Shown: in pieces, positions 45,877 through 57,300 of the stretch | Numbering within the stretch: position 1 is the first letter of the stretch | How the letters are laid out: every line of letters starts with the position of its first letter | Assembly: GCA_002221725.1 (NCBI GenBank) | Contig: NJFT01000002.1 | Span: 186,001-250,000, forward strand | Direction of reading: 5' to 3' | DNA from: Scedosporium boydii | Lineage: Eukaryota > Ascomycota > Sordariomycetes > Microascales > Microascaceae | DNA: 64,000 nt | Notes under the pieces: generated by a model | The model's database searches: none | The model's input: only the letters and a program-made list of their open reading frames with translations | What the model was told of the DNA's origin: nothing | Program-made: the position numbers and the translations under genes

Positions 45877-46245
45877 TCACTTCTGCTTGGGGTCAGGCAT
45901 ATCAACTGCATCGGGACCTATCCAAATATGTTAATTAGTGTGGATTCAAGCATGCTAACGATATCAAAGCCCTGTTGACCTACATTTAATGTGCTTGTTC
46001 AGCTCAGTGTTTCGAGCTGTGAGCTCGGCAAGCTCCTTTTCCTCCCAAGATAGCTCGTCCTGCTCTTCAAGATCTTCGAGAATTTCGGCCATCGTCCTTC
46101 TAGGGGGAGCCATCGTCTTTGTGAGGGGAGTCGGAATGAGCTTTAACTGAAGGGGGAGTTTCATTCCCTGCCTCTTACGCGAGAGAGAGGAGGGGAAAGG
46201 GAGAGAGTGGTTATTGTTGGCTTGGTGACTAGTATTGTCATTCAT
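45877..46245 (-). CDS. repeat copy 3: intact small orphan protein (100 residues)
   Basis: Two exons, 46245-45984 and 45917-45877. The 66-nt intron has GTAGGT, an ACTAAT branch-like site and a GGATAG acceptor. Splicing joins Ile-Lys to Cys-Pro-Asp-Ala-Val-Asp-Met-Pro-Asp-Pro and ends Lys-Gln-Lys-stop, so this copy has a complete, in-frame second exon. The sequence runs from a Gln/Asn/Ser-rich start through a basic Arg-Lys-Arg and a Leu-Ile-Pro-Thr-Pro segment to an acidic helix with Leu/Ile heptads (residues 52-85), which could be a short coiled coil. No signal peptide or membrane segment is present, so it is probably intracellular. Domain and function are unknown. It shares its start region (His-Gln-Ala-Asn-Asn) and core with copy 2. 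Confidence 0.6.
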
Positions 46246-47679
46246 GATGAGAGGAAGAGAGAAACAAGATTGGGATTTGGGCGTATGGATAAGAAAGGTA
46301 TTTCTTGAGACAAGGTGTTGACTTGATGGTCGCTATGCGAAGTAATGTGGGAAGGGAAATTTGTAGATGGTGAAGTATCGTAGCTTGGGAGTGGAGGGTT
46401 ATTAAGTTGTGTTTGTTTGTTCAATATTCAGACATCAATGATGAATCGCGAAGTCCTGAGGTTCAATAACAACGCGTCGATGCATCAACATGTCTTGCTC
46501 CAGTTGGAAAGAGCTCTCTGTGTGTGTAGGAAGACGAGATCGTTTCTATCAAGGCGTCATGGTTATGGGCGTCAAAACCATTACTTCGACCAGTCTAAAA
46601 AAGCTTCAAACATACTCCCTTTAGTTGCCTCCATAAAAACCTATGTATAATTATTTATGTACTTCTTCCTCTTTCAATCGGCAGAGATAATTTTGGTGGT
46701 CTTCCGCGCCAGCAGCCTCGATGACTTCCCCACTCATCTTCTTGTTCTTGATGGACCGACCGTATGACACCCTTGATCGTCTTGACCGAGGTCTCACCGG
46801 AATGAGAGAAACCGATTAAGTGTTCTCCCCGCATCTCTGTGGAATTAATATAAAGGTATACTGACAACCGCCTTCATGGCAAAAAGCCGGCCGGTAAAGT
46901 TCTCTTGGACGATGCCCAAATTCAGACGTGCTCGACGCGGAACCTTAGACTTGCGATATAACACACATAAATTCTCGTTGACATGTGCTGCTTATCAAAA
47001 GACTGGCGCAAGGCTATAATGGACAGGGAGGCCGCCAATAGCTTCTTCACCGAAGTTGTCGAACAAATGAGTGAGGTTGTTGTCGCGAGGTCGGTCTTAA
47101 TGATGGGCTGGACCAACACAACTGCGGTTTGAGTGAGATGGTCATTACATAATATCTAATCACGTGAAAGTGCGTTCCGTGGGGTCCACGACATCAAAAT
47201 GGTGGGCACCAACTGAATCGCTCGCCCTGGCTAAGGGGTCTCGCCACGCTACGAGACCAACTAACGTGCCAGTCCCCTCCGATTTGAGTTTGAGAGGTGT
47301 CTTATGTCACCTTTCCATTTGCGGGCAGGCAGTTTTGTTTCATCAATCGGATGGCTGCAGTTTCCCTCATGGAAGCCTGCCAATCTTCGACGGTTCCTCT
47401 GATCTTTTTTTTTTGCGAGCATCGTGCCATTCATTTTCTCGAGTGCATCATTCGTTTCTCAGCGTTTCCCGACCACGAGTTCATGGCATACTTTCCTCCA
47501 ATATTACCTTTGTATAGCATGCAATCTTTTGAGCTATCCTTCCACGTCTGTTCCTTCTAAGCTCTTTTCGGAGCAAGCATCTTTCCGTCGCAAACCCCAC
47601 CAACCCTCCTCCTCGATACCATCGTGCGATCCCCGTTTCTCTCCGCATCTCCGCCTGGCGCCGTTGCCCGTTCCCAACA
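46246..47679. other. intergenic region: repeat-copy-3 promoter, possible gene remnant, Dot1 promoter
   Basis: The conserved block of copy 3 is at 46343-46375. Between 46650 and 47120 the minus strand has several short frames with protein-like peptides (for example Val-Gln-Glu-Asn-Phe-Thr-Gly-Arg-Leu-Phe-Ala-Met-Lys) interrupted by stops and frame changes. This looks like a decayed gene, but I cannot name a family. From 47160 on is the Dot1 5' flank. Confidence 0.4.
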
Positions 47680-49262
47680 ATGGGCCTCTTTGACAAGAAA
47701 CCCAAAATCTTCAAAGGGGTCCAACCCACAAAGATCCGCATCGAGAAAGTCCCAATACCGCCGAAGCCGAAACCCAGGCCGACCCCCCAACATTCCTCCA
47801 ACTCCCTCAAACCCTCCTCCTCCCGAGCCGTCTCGCTATCCTCCTCCTCCAGCCACCCTTCGCCCCGCCCCTCCCCGCAACCGAGCGCGTCGTCCTCCTC
47901 CGAAGCGAAACTCGAGCGCAAGCGCAAATCCAGCGCGCCGCATAAATCAAGAGCCTCCCCCGCCGTCGCGATCCCGCGCGTCGAGTTCGATACGGACTCG
48001 GGGTCGGAGGATGACGATGATTGGATCGGCGCGCTGAATTCGCGCAAGAGGCAGAAGAGGGGCAGGCTGGATGATGGGCGATATGTCGATCCTAACCGGA
48101 ACCTCCGCCACAAGAAGGCTTTTGAGGGTCGCGTCGAGGGCTTGAAGTTTATACATGCTGCTCATGTCGCGTCGCTTGACCTCAAGTGCGTCCCTGTTCT
48201 CGGCGCAAAGGCAAACGAGGTCGCGGTACGGCTACAATATCCTAGCCTTCAAAGACCGGAGAGGTAAAACAACACTTTTTTTGTTCTTCTTCTACATATT
48301 CAGCGGACTAACAGGATGCTCTATTCTACAGATACGAACTAGTCTGGGGCAAGGATAAAATCGACGCTGTTAATAGCATCATCGCTGTTGTCCAACACGT
48401 CGCCGACACGTACCTCACCGAAGAGCAAGCGAAGCCATTCACCGACCACACGACGGGCATCGTGCGCAGACTAGAAAAGGCCTCAAACCACAGAGTCCAG
48501 GACCTCGCCGCATTTAAAGACGCGCTCATCGAATACAACGACAGAATCCTCCGCCTCGTCAAGGACGGAACAGTCGCCAGGAACCTCGACAACAGAAAGG
48601 AGCTACCAAGAAACTTCGTTTCGTTTATTCTCGAACAGGTGTACGACCGGACCGTTGCGCCCAAGGTCGAACTCCTTGCCAAATATGAGAACGGTACAGA
48701 CAACGTCTATGGCGAGCTCCTCCACCCCTTCATATCCTCCATCCTAGTTGAGAGACTCCAAATGACCTCTGACCAAGTTTTCGTCGATCTCGGCTCCGGC
48801 GTCGGAAATGTGGTCCTCCAAGCAGCCCTGGAAATCGGATGCGAGAGCTGGGGCTGCGAAATGATGGAGAACGCTTGCAACCTGGCCGAGGCGCAGCAGA
48901 AGGAGTTCTCCGCGCGTTGTCTGCTTTGGGGCATAGCCCCTGGTAAAGTGCGGCTGGAAAGGGGGGATTTCCGAAAGAATACGAGGATTCACGAGGTGCT
49001 GAAGCGGGCTGATGTGATCTTGGTCAATAACCAGGCGTTCACGTCCCAGCTAAATGATGATCTCGTCCGCATGTTCCTTGACCTCAAGTCGGGATGCAAA
49101 ATCATCTCCCTCAAGAGCTTTGTCCATGACCACAAGAGCGCCTCGCACAATATCAATGACGTGGGCAGTACCATCCTAGAGGTAGAAGATTGGACATATC
49201 CAGAGGATTATGTGAGTTGGACGAGCGCGGGCGGGACGTATTGTATTTCGACCAGGAAATAA
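47680..49262 (+). CDS. dot1: Dot1 histone H3 lysine-79 methyltransferase
   Basis: Two exons, 47680-48263 and 48332-49262, give 504 residues. The 68-nt intron has GTAAAA, a CTAAC branch and a CTACAG acceptor. Residues 1-130 are Ser/Pro/Lys-rich and basic, the usual nucleosome/DNA-binding tail of fungal Dot1. An acidic Asp/Glu patch precedes the folded part. The DOT1 fold starts near residue 195. The SAM-binding motif I, [10 protein letters not shown], is at about 344-353, with the following Gly-Cys-Glu-Met-Met as the acidic strand-2 end. The active-site Val-Asn-Asn-Gln-Ala-Phe corresponds to the conserved Asn-Asn-x-x-Phe, and Ile-Ser-Leu-Lys-Ser-Phe is the late beta-strand motif. It methylates nucleosomal H3K79 in the nucleus (silencing, checkpoint). 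It converges with ATG16, 486 bp away. Confidence 0.95.
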
Positions 49263-49748
49263 GGCGGGGGTTCGGGAACCTCTCGTCTTTTCCAAACAAA
49301 AAAACAAGGTAGGGCCAGGACTGGTTGGACGGTGTTTTTGAAAGGTATTATATAGATATATATATTCTCGGTAGTGCCGAGGGATCACGATGGGAGGAGG
49401 GCGGTTATTGTTGTTGCCTAGCGGGCGTTTTGATCAGAAGCCGTGGTTTGGCTTTGCGCTGTCTCATCTCATGATCTACACATAAGCGAGAATCGGTAGA
49501 TATGCGTCGCATAGACTCTAAATAAAATGAGGTATAACCCAACCATCATCGTCGTCATCGCCATCGATGTCGCTATCATCGTCGCTATCGTTATCGCTAT
49601 CGTCATCATAACCATTGGCATTTTTCTTGGTCTTTCCGACCTTGTCATGTGAACTCTTCAGGCGAGAGGTAGATTCCTCTCCCGACAGGTCTGTAGAGCT
49701 GGGTAGTCGTCGCTTCGTCATGGCGTTTCGTTTCTCAGCTTGCTCGTC
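49263..49748. other. Dot1/ATG16 convergent intergenic region with an acidic in-frame extension
   Basis: The left half is the Dot1 3' flank. On the minus strand, directly after the ATG16 TAG stop, the same frame stays open for 76 more codons, starting Asp-Glu-Gln-Ala-Glu-Lys-Arg and ending in an Asp/Ser-rich tract encoded by GAT/GAC/AGC repeats. There is no splice donor that would bypass the stop in frame, so it is probably 3' untranslated sequence. Confidence 0.45.
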
Positions 49749-50521
49749 CTATCGGCTCGCTTCGAAGAGCGCCTCATTGGCGAGATTCATCTTGTCGGCT
49801 TCGGCGCCCTTGCTCTCCATCCACCTCGCCACGAGTTCTGCATTATCCTTCTTGACCTTGTCGCGCTGCTCCTCTGCCACTGAAAGTTGTAGATTTAACG
49901 CAATCATCTCGTCTTGAACATTCTAGCATTGCGCCACGTTTTAGTACCCCCCACGTCGTTGGTCCCGGGGAAAAAGAGGCGGTTTGGACCCACCGACGAC
50001 AACTTCCGCTGCTCACGAAGCTCATGATCTCTATCCTTAAGCTTGGTCACGAGCTTGTTCCTCTCGACCGTTAGTTCGCGAATTATCTTCTCGCCGTTCT
50101 TGGCATCGCTCTTGGTCTTGTCGAGTTCCGCCTCGGCTGTCTTCGTCCTGGATTCGTAGTATCCCTTCGATCGGAGGGCCTCGGCTAGGTCGCGCTGTAG
50201 TTGTGCGATAACGTAGTCGTCTCCGCCGGTGGTTTGAGGGGCTGCTTGGCGGGATTTGTTGCTGGGGGGTTGGGGGGAGAGCGTAGGAGGGGGGACGGAT
50301 TGTTCGAGGGCAGCCTTTTCGGCCTCGAGAGCTGCGACCCGATCAACGAGCTGGGAGCCTGTGATAATGAAAGTTAGTCTCGAGAGGCCCAAAGATTAGG
50401 TGCATGGCAATAGAGGTGGGGTAGGAGGAGGCTCACAAGCTTCGACAAGTTCCATGTTGACAGGGTTGTTCTTCTCCGCCTGGAGAAGGGAGCTCAAATA
50501 TTCGTCTTTCCAGTTTGGCAT
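49749..50521 (-). CDS. atg16: Atg16 autophagy protein
   Basis: Three exons, 50521-50437, 50358-49994 and 49922-49749, give 207 residues. Introns are 78 and 71 nt, both with GTGAGC/GTGGGT-type donors and good CAG/TAG acceptors. The N-terminus Met-Pro-Asn-Trp-Lys-Asp-Glu-Tyr-Leu-Ser-Ser-Leu-Leu-Gln-Ala-Glu is the Atg5-binding helix. The rest is a coiled coil (about 70-200) with the conserved C-terminal block Glu-Leu-Val-Ala-Arg-Trp-Met then Met-Asn-Leu-Ala-Asn-Glu. Atg16 dimerises and, with Atg12-Atg5, directs Atg8 lipidation at the forming autophagosome. Length is as expected for fungi, which lack the animal WD40 part. It is divergent from Vps16, with 772 bp between start codons. Confidence 0.92.
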
Positions 50522-51293
50522 GTTGATCTTTGGACAGGTAGACAGAGGGGTTTTTAGTAGAGAGTTTGTATACACATATGCAATCAGAATCGGGGTTGAG
50601 GTTGAGAGTAGAAGTGGGTGTGAAATTGAGTATTGATAATGTGTGGGATTGGAGCTGCGTCACTGCTTCAGCTCTAAGGTGATGAATGAAAGTTGATCGT
50701 AGAACCCCCACCCACCATGAACAAACAAAATATCAATGGGACAATGGAGCAGGTCAGATTTGGCGGGGCAGTTAGACGATGAGGTCAGCACAACTTGTCT
50801 CAGAATTCTAGGAATTCTTTGTTTCTGCTCTCTCTCTCCAAGAGTGAGACTCTAATATTGAGTCAACCAAATATACACCTTTGTAATTATAGCCACGATG
50901 ACTTCATACAGTTTCTGCTGAAGGGACAATAATGAAACATTTAATCTTGGGGCCGAATTTAGCTCCAGGAATATCACAAGTCAGAGTCGCTCTTGGTCTC
51001 TCTTGGCTCTGATGCGGAATCGCTTGTTGCTGGGGAAGCCCGAGGATTAGCCGCAAAATGGTGCTCTGATCATCCCAACCACGCCGAGCTCACTCAAAGC
51101 ACAGCCCAAGAGCTTAAGCTTCCAGGCGGTCATTTCAACCGAGTCTGGCGCCTTGTTGTTGCCTTCAGCACTTCTCACTCGGCCTCAACCTCTCATTTGA
51201 GATGAGACGAAACTCTGGCCACAACAACAGACATAGCAGGCGACGATGAGTTAAGCCCTTTTCAGGCGTCCCTGAGAATAAGTTGAGCCGATC
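50522..51293. promoter_or_regulatory. shared divergent promoter, ATG16 / VPS16
   Basis: 772 bp between start codons. It contains a GAGCTCACTC/AGCTTAAGCTT-like stretch (51088-51121) and no clear TATA box. A 70-codon frame at 50993-51205 is unsupported. Confidence 0.45.
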
Positions 51294-54200
51294 ATGGATA
51301 CCGCTCTACCCCGGGCGACCTGGGAGCGGCTCGGTGATAAATGGTATCGGCGCATTCAGCACTATACAGAAGTGTTTGACCTAGATCTCGATCTTGACAA
51401 TTATATCATCGCCGGCGCTCCCTACGGTGGCGCCATTGGTACGTTTGAATAGATTTTCGTAATCGAAGGCCCATTTCTACACCTACGCGAGTGAAGCTAT
51501 CGCAGCTAGTCTGCTCAAAATCATCAAGATCCCATTGGGCCGGTTTTCTAACTGTGACGCAGCGCTCTGGAATGATGACACCAAACTCCAACAGTATCAA
51601 GCGACTAGAGCCGTCAAGCCGAGTATAGACATCTACAACTATGCGGGCAAGAAGCTTCGTAGCATCCCCTGGGAGAAGGGCACCATTAAGGGCCTAGGTT
51701 GGTCTGAGGATGAGCAGCTTCTCGTGGTCCTTGCAGACGGGACTGTTCGCTGCTACGACTTGCAAGGCGACTTTACTCAGTTTTCGCTCGGCCATGGATC
51801 AGACAACTATGGCGTACACTCTTGCAGGTATGAGAGTATGATAGGACCTGTTTGTCGCAATCTAGTTCTGCTCACATGACAACCAGATTCTATGATCACG
51901 GAATGGTAGCGATGCTCACAAATAATGCCTTGATTACGGTGTCGTCATACGCTGAGCCGCGACCAAAGCTCTTAGCGAGTGTACCGGAAGGTGAGGTGCA
52001 TTCCTGGGGAATAATACCGCCGGCTTATACGCTATCTCGGTCGGTGGAAGTTCTCCTTAGCATAAAAGAGACGGTGTACCTGGTTGATTCAACCGAATGC
52101 GAAGATCGCTTTCTCGACATCGGCCCCTTCAGCCATATTAGTGTTTCTCCCGACGGAAAGTTGGTCGCCCTGTACACGAAATCGGGCAAGGCTCATGTGG
52201 TATCAAGCGATTTCCAGGAACGGTTGGTTGAGCACGACTCAAACTCCAAGATTCCCCCGAAGCATGTTGAGTGGTGTGGCAGAGATGCCGTGATTGCTTG
52301 GGAAGACGAGGTTCATATTGTTGGCCAGGGTGACACGTCTGCCCCTTTCATCTACGACACGAATCGCGTGCATGTTATATCAGGTATGGTGTCCCTGCAG
52401 CGTACCGATACTGATCGCATGAAGGGTAGGTCGCTAAATTGGACTATAGAACATGATGGCGCAAGAATAATTACGAATGCCTTCTGTGAATTCATTCAGC
52501 AAGTTCCTCAGGATACATACCAAGTCTTTGGCCTTTTCTCCGAATCCTCCCCAGCCTCCATCCTCCTCGATGCTATCACGCAACTCGAGGCCCAGTCGCC
52601 CAAGGCCGATGACTACATTCAACTCATTCGTGGTAACCTGACTGAAGCTGTTGGTACCTGCGTAAGTTTGAACGGGACTTCCGCCTGCCTTCCGTCCGCC
52701 AGCTTCGACACTAACACGATGGGTGCCACATAGATAAATGCTGCTGGTCGAGAGTTCAATGTTCACTGGCAAAAGCAATTACTAAAAGCAGCGTCGTTTG
52801 GTAAATCTGTCCTCGATTTATACAACAGCGATGACTTTGTCGACATGTGCGAGACTCTTCGAGTCCTCAACGCCGTTCGATACTTTGAGATTGGAATGCC
52901 GCTTTCCTACGAACAGTATCAGCGACTAACACCCGAGAACCTAATCAAGCGATTGACCAGTCGCCACGAGTATCTATTAGCACTTCGGATTGCCGGTTAC
53001 CTCAGGTTACCGACCGATCGGATATACGTCCACTGGGCGTCTACCAAGGTACGGGTTGGTTCAGAGGACGATGATACTATATGCCGACTGGTGGTTGAGA
53101 AGCTAGCTGGGAAAGCTGGTGTATCGTTTGAGGAAATTGCTCAGGCGGCTTACGACGAGGGTAGAGGCCGACTTGCCACAGAGCTTTTGAACCACGAGCC
53201 AAGAGCCGGGCGCCAAGTCCCCCTGCTCCTGAGCATGGAAGAAGATGAACTAGCCCTCGACAAGGCTATAGAGAGCGGTGATTCAGATCTCATACTCAGC
53301 GTCCTGCTGGAGCTCAAGAAGAAACTTCCTCTGGCATCTTTCTTCCGAGTGATCAACAATCGGCCGGCGGCAACAGCCTTGATTGAAGCGTCCGCGGCAA
53401 GAGAGGGGGATAACACGCTCCTGAAGGATCTCTACTACCAGGATGACAGAAGGGTCGAGGGTGCGGACGTCTTCATTGGCGAGTCACTAGTCCAACCCGA
53501 TGCGCGAACAGCCTCGGACAAGTTGGCGCTGGCGGCCAAGTTACTCTCGGAATCGCGGGAGACCAACTTCGAGCTCCGGGCTCTCAAGGAAGCGACTATG
53601 CTTCTACGCGCACAGGAGTCGTTCGACCGGGATTTGACGGATACGTTTACGGGGCTCAGCGTCAATGAGACGATGTTCAAGCTCATCAAGCTCGGATATT
53701 ACGGAAAGGCGAAGAAGATTCAGAGCGAGTTTAAAGTTCCGGATCGTGTGGCATGGTGGATACGGTGAGTTTGTGGAAACCCCGTGGCCCCCTTTCTTTT
53801 CTCCCCCTTGCCCATATCATGCTACCTCCGATTACACCGAGGAGGCCCATATTTATTTCGACACTCGACACTCTGAGATACTAACCGATGTCCTGCATAG
53901 ACTACGGGCTCTCGTCGCCAAACGAGATTGGGATGAGATTGCCGAGGTGGCCAAGACGAAGCGGAGTCCGATCGGATGGGAGGTGAGTAACACTTTGGTG
54001 TCTCTTTCTTTCCCTATCTATCAAAACCTCATTCTAGCAAGCGAGGAATTTTTTCCTTTCATTAGGGGGGTGACAATGAATGTGCATGAAACTGACCGTG
54101 ACTCCGTCTTGCACCATTAGCCATTCTTCAACCTCACTCTCCAGGCCGGGAATCCGAGACTTGCGGCAACGTTTGTGCCGAAATGCACCAACGTGGAGCA

Positions 54201-54372
54201 CGGTGAGACTATTACCATGTACGAGAAGTGCGGGCTGAAGGTGAAGGCGGCAGAAGAGGCCGTGAAGCTCAAGAATAGGGAGGCGTTCAACAAGATTCTC
54301 GAGGCGGCGGGGAGGAATACGCATGAGGGGAGGGAGATTGAGAGGATTGGCGCGGCGGTGTTTAAGTCGTGA
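51294..54372 (+). CDS. vps16: Vps16, class C vacuolar sorting protein (HOPS/CORVET core)
   Basis: Six exons, 51294-51438, 51563-51827, 51887-52661, 52734-53764, 53901-53982 and 54121-54372, sum to 2550 nt (849 residues). All junctions preserve phase (for example Gly-Ala-Ile-Ala-Leu-Trp-Asn-Asp and His-Ser-Cys-Arg-Phe-Tyr-Asp-His). The N-terminal Vps16_N beta-propeller covers about 1-410. The C-terminal Vps16_C alpha-solenoid (about 510-840) includes the conserved Tyr-Glu-Gln-Tyr-Gln-Arg-Leu-Thr-Pro segment and the region that binds the Vps33 SNARE chaperone. The protein is a core subunit of the tethering complexes at endosomes and vacuole and is needed for vacuole fusion, and so for autophagosome delivery. 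Introns 4 and 5 (136 and 138 nt) are long for this window. Length is normal (yeast 798, animals about 840). Confidence 0.95.
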
Positions 54373-57300
54373 GTGAAGGTTCGAGCATATTCAAGTACTG
54401 TTTGTTAGATAGAAGCTCCTTTTTGCCGTGTAGATGTGTAAGTCGAGGATCATTTTCCAAGTACTTCGTGAGGCCGTGTTCACGATGCATTTTGAATACA
54501 GAGGTAAGTAATACCACACTAGCTTCATCCTCGTCGTTTCTATGTTTCTTGATTATTTTTAGTTTCTATTCTTCTTCTTTCGTAGGTATTTTATTCTTTT
54601 TTAATTTATTATTTTACTTTTTATTCTTTGTTTACTACTCCGTACCTCAGTATTTCCCCCTCTTCTCCTGCGGTTCTGTTCGTAAACCTCCCGCCTCATT
54701 TTTCCTTTCAAATTCGACTGGACCCTACACGCATGGGATTGGGGGTTCGTCGCCACCAGGTGGGGAAAACGACATCCCAGGTCAGTGTTCTCCGCATCTT
54801 GGCATGAGGGGCGCACGTCAAGTCTAAAGTCACGAGGTTGGGAAGGGAAAATTGGAGGTGGCACGCTTTTTTCGAGCAAAAAGTGAGGCGGTCGGTTTTT
54901 CGCCATCCTGGTTCATGGAGACGGAAGTCTGGCGCCTCCCCATTCCCTGTCAGCAGAGACTTCTTTTTTTTTTACCTCTTCGAGGGGAATTTTCTTGAGA
55001 TGTGAAAAATGAAGAAGAAAGAAAAAAATAAAAATTTTCCGAGAAGAGGGAGTAGAGAAAGCTTCTGCGATCTCGCTATATTTTAGGTGGACAGAGAAAT
55101 TCTCCTTGATGGATTGTTTATGCCTTGCTTGATCTTGAGAGTGGGGAGTTGGCGGCAAAGGGGGGGATCATGCAAGGAAAGGAGGGTAGTGTAGACCCAC
55201 CCTTGTCAATGCATCAAGAATGGGCGGGCAGGTCAGTGTTTAATGCCTCTGGATGCGCTTAGATGACGCTAAATCTGTACATGTGCCTCTGAAGTACACC
55301 GAGTATGTCAACTATTTATGCGACAGAGCGTGGATGGAGTGCGTTGGTGCTTATTCTTCCTACGAGAAGTGATCGTTGGTTCGTACGACGGGACTGCAAT
55401 GCAGTTAGCTAGCTACCTTTGCAACTATCTTGCTTCTGCCGAGGTGCTAGACATTTACATCCCAGATCGTGGATGTCGAGGGAAAAGTGAGGATGACGAA
55501 AGCAAGGCAATTAGGGCAGCTGTCCGACTCAGACTCCGTTGCTTCTTCCAAAGTGATAGACAGCGGGGTGCATGATAGGGTCACGGTGAAGGTGGGTGCC
55601 CTGCATTATTTCTCTTTTCGGGCTGGTATAATATTTGATGTCTAACCTCGCTAGCACGGGGTTCCTATTTTGAGAGTGACGGCATCAGTAGAAGGCAGCT
55701 TTTGAGACCTTTCTCAGGCATGAGACAGTTATTGGATTCTGGATAGACAGAGCTGAGTGTTGATTGATTAATGATTATAGGACCGAGACATCAATGATCG
55801 TCTGGCGGCTAGGGCTTCCCGGAACCGAACAGGTCAATGGCAATGTCTGAACAATGAAGCCCGGTTCCCGGTTTTCGGGGGAAGATCCGAGTTCAATACG
55901 TACTTTGTACGAAGTGTACATCGCCGTTGTTGAGGGTTCAGATTCAGGGCTCAAGCTGACTTCCCATTCAGAGCCTGGCAGCAGGTCGAATGCCGACGAC
56001 AGCAACAGTCTCACATTGGAATAGCCAAGTTGTTCCAGATCTACCAGAACGAGAACCGACGCAAAGTGGATTTTGGGTCTCGAGGGTACACACATGGATA
56101 TAAGCCAATTATATCAACACTATATCATCCGATCTAGTAATCCAGCAATAATAATCTTACAATGTCAGCGATTTGGGGCGGCGTCGGAGATCTCAGCTCT
56201 TAACAGTGCATTCATAGTGAACCCTTTGAAGGTAAAAAGACGCCTTCGCCAAATCAGATCAGAAGCCGTCACATTACAGGAGACGTCTCTCGTAGAAGGA
56301 TCTCGCCCATGAAATACGTTTCTGACAACGTTAAAATCCCGACATTTTTGCAACATGGAAGCCAGATTCAATATGTGCTCGTCTTGCCAAGACGCCAAAC
56401 CTCAAAGTATAGCTCCCTAATATTGGAGCTTCGATGTTCGAAACGAGTTATTAACGCCCAGAGCGTGGACTAACCGTTATGACGCCAGATTCTTGTCAGT
56501 CACGCATGGCTTACTCGCCTGGTATTAAGCTCGACCACAGAAACAATGCCGATGCTCATAAACTGCCCGAGAGCTGTTCCTTTTTTTTTCTCGCTGCCTC
56601 TCCATTTCTGGACGAGATACTTCGTACACCACCAACCTCACTGCTTTCCATGTCCAGGGTCCGGGTGACTTGACGTGTTGCCCTCGCATTGTTGTTCATC
56701 CAACGAGAGTGTCTGCAATTGTCCTGGCTTGTGACAAGAGAGGCTTGACCTCCGTCGTGGTGCACTTGCGTCCAGGCTAAGTATTTCGTACTTCTTGCTA
56801 GTGATCGATACCCCTGTCCTCGCGTCTTTATGGACGTGTAGATGGGGGCAGGTTCGGTATCCGAAGGTATCTTGTACCTCCCAACTCATGCCAGCGACAA
56901 CCAGAACAGCCGGTCGGCATCACAATGTAATGCCATCAATCCAACGTGGTGATGTTACGACGCCGGTACTTCGAAGGCATGCCGTTGAACAGGAGAAAAA
57001 GGTAAACCAGGGCTAGTGAAATACCTTGAAACTGAATATTCCGATGAGTGTGGGCATGAAATAACTTTCAATGCATTTTCCCATCCCCACCACAATGGGA
57101 AATGGCAAATGCCAGTCTCTATTCGCGCTAAGCACAAGCAGATATCGATCAAAATGGTTGTATCCAGTGCCGTTCCTCAGCCTGTGCGTGCATACTTCGT
57201 GCAAGTAGCGTACTACCTTGGGGTACACACGGATGAACACTGTATGTACTCACATGGAATACTTCGTACCTTGCACTTTATGGCTCGTCGTTAGCTCGTC

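Larger units (their letters stand above)
44220..46500 (-). repeat. tandem triplication of a small-gene unit
   Basis: Three diverged direct copies, all reading left. The most conserved coding part (Lys-Glu-Leu-Ala-x-Leu-Thr-Ala-Arg-Asn-Thr) lies at 44293-44349, 45027-45080 and 45985-46038, so the spacing is 731 and 958 bases. Outside the coding core, the downstream intron (AATTAGTRTGGAYTCAAG-like in copies 2 and 3), a block near AATGTGGGAAGGG and an upstream block ending GATGAATC also recur. The copies differ by many substitutions and indels, so the duplications are old. Confidence 0.75.
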
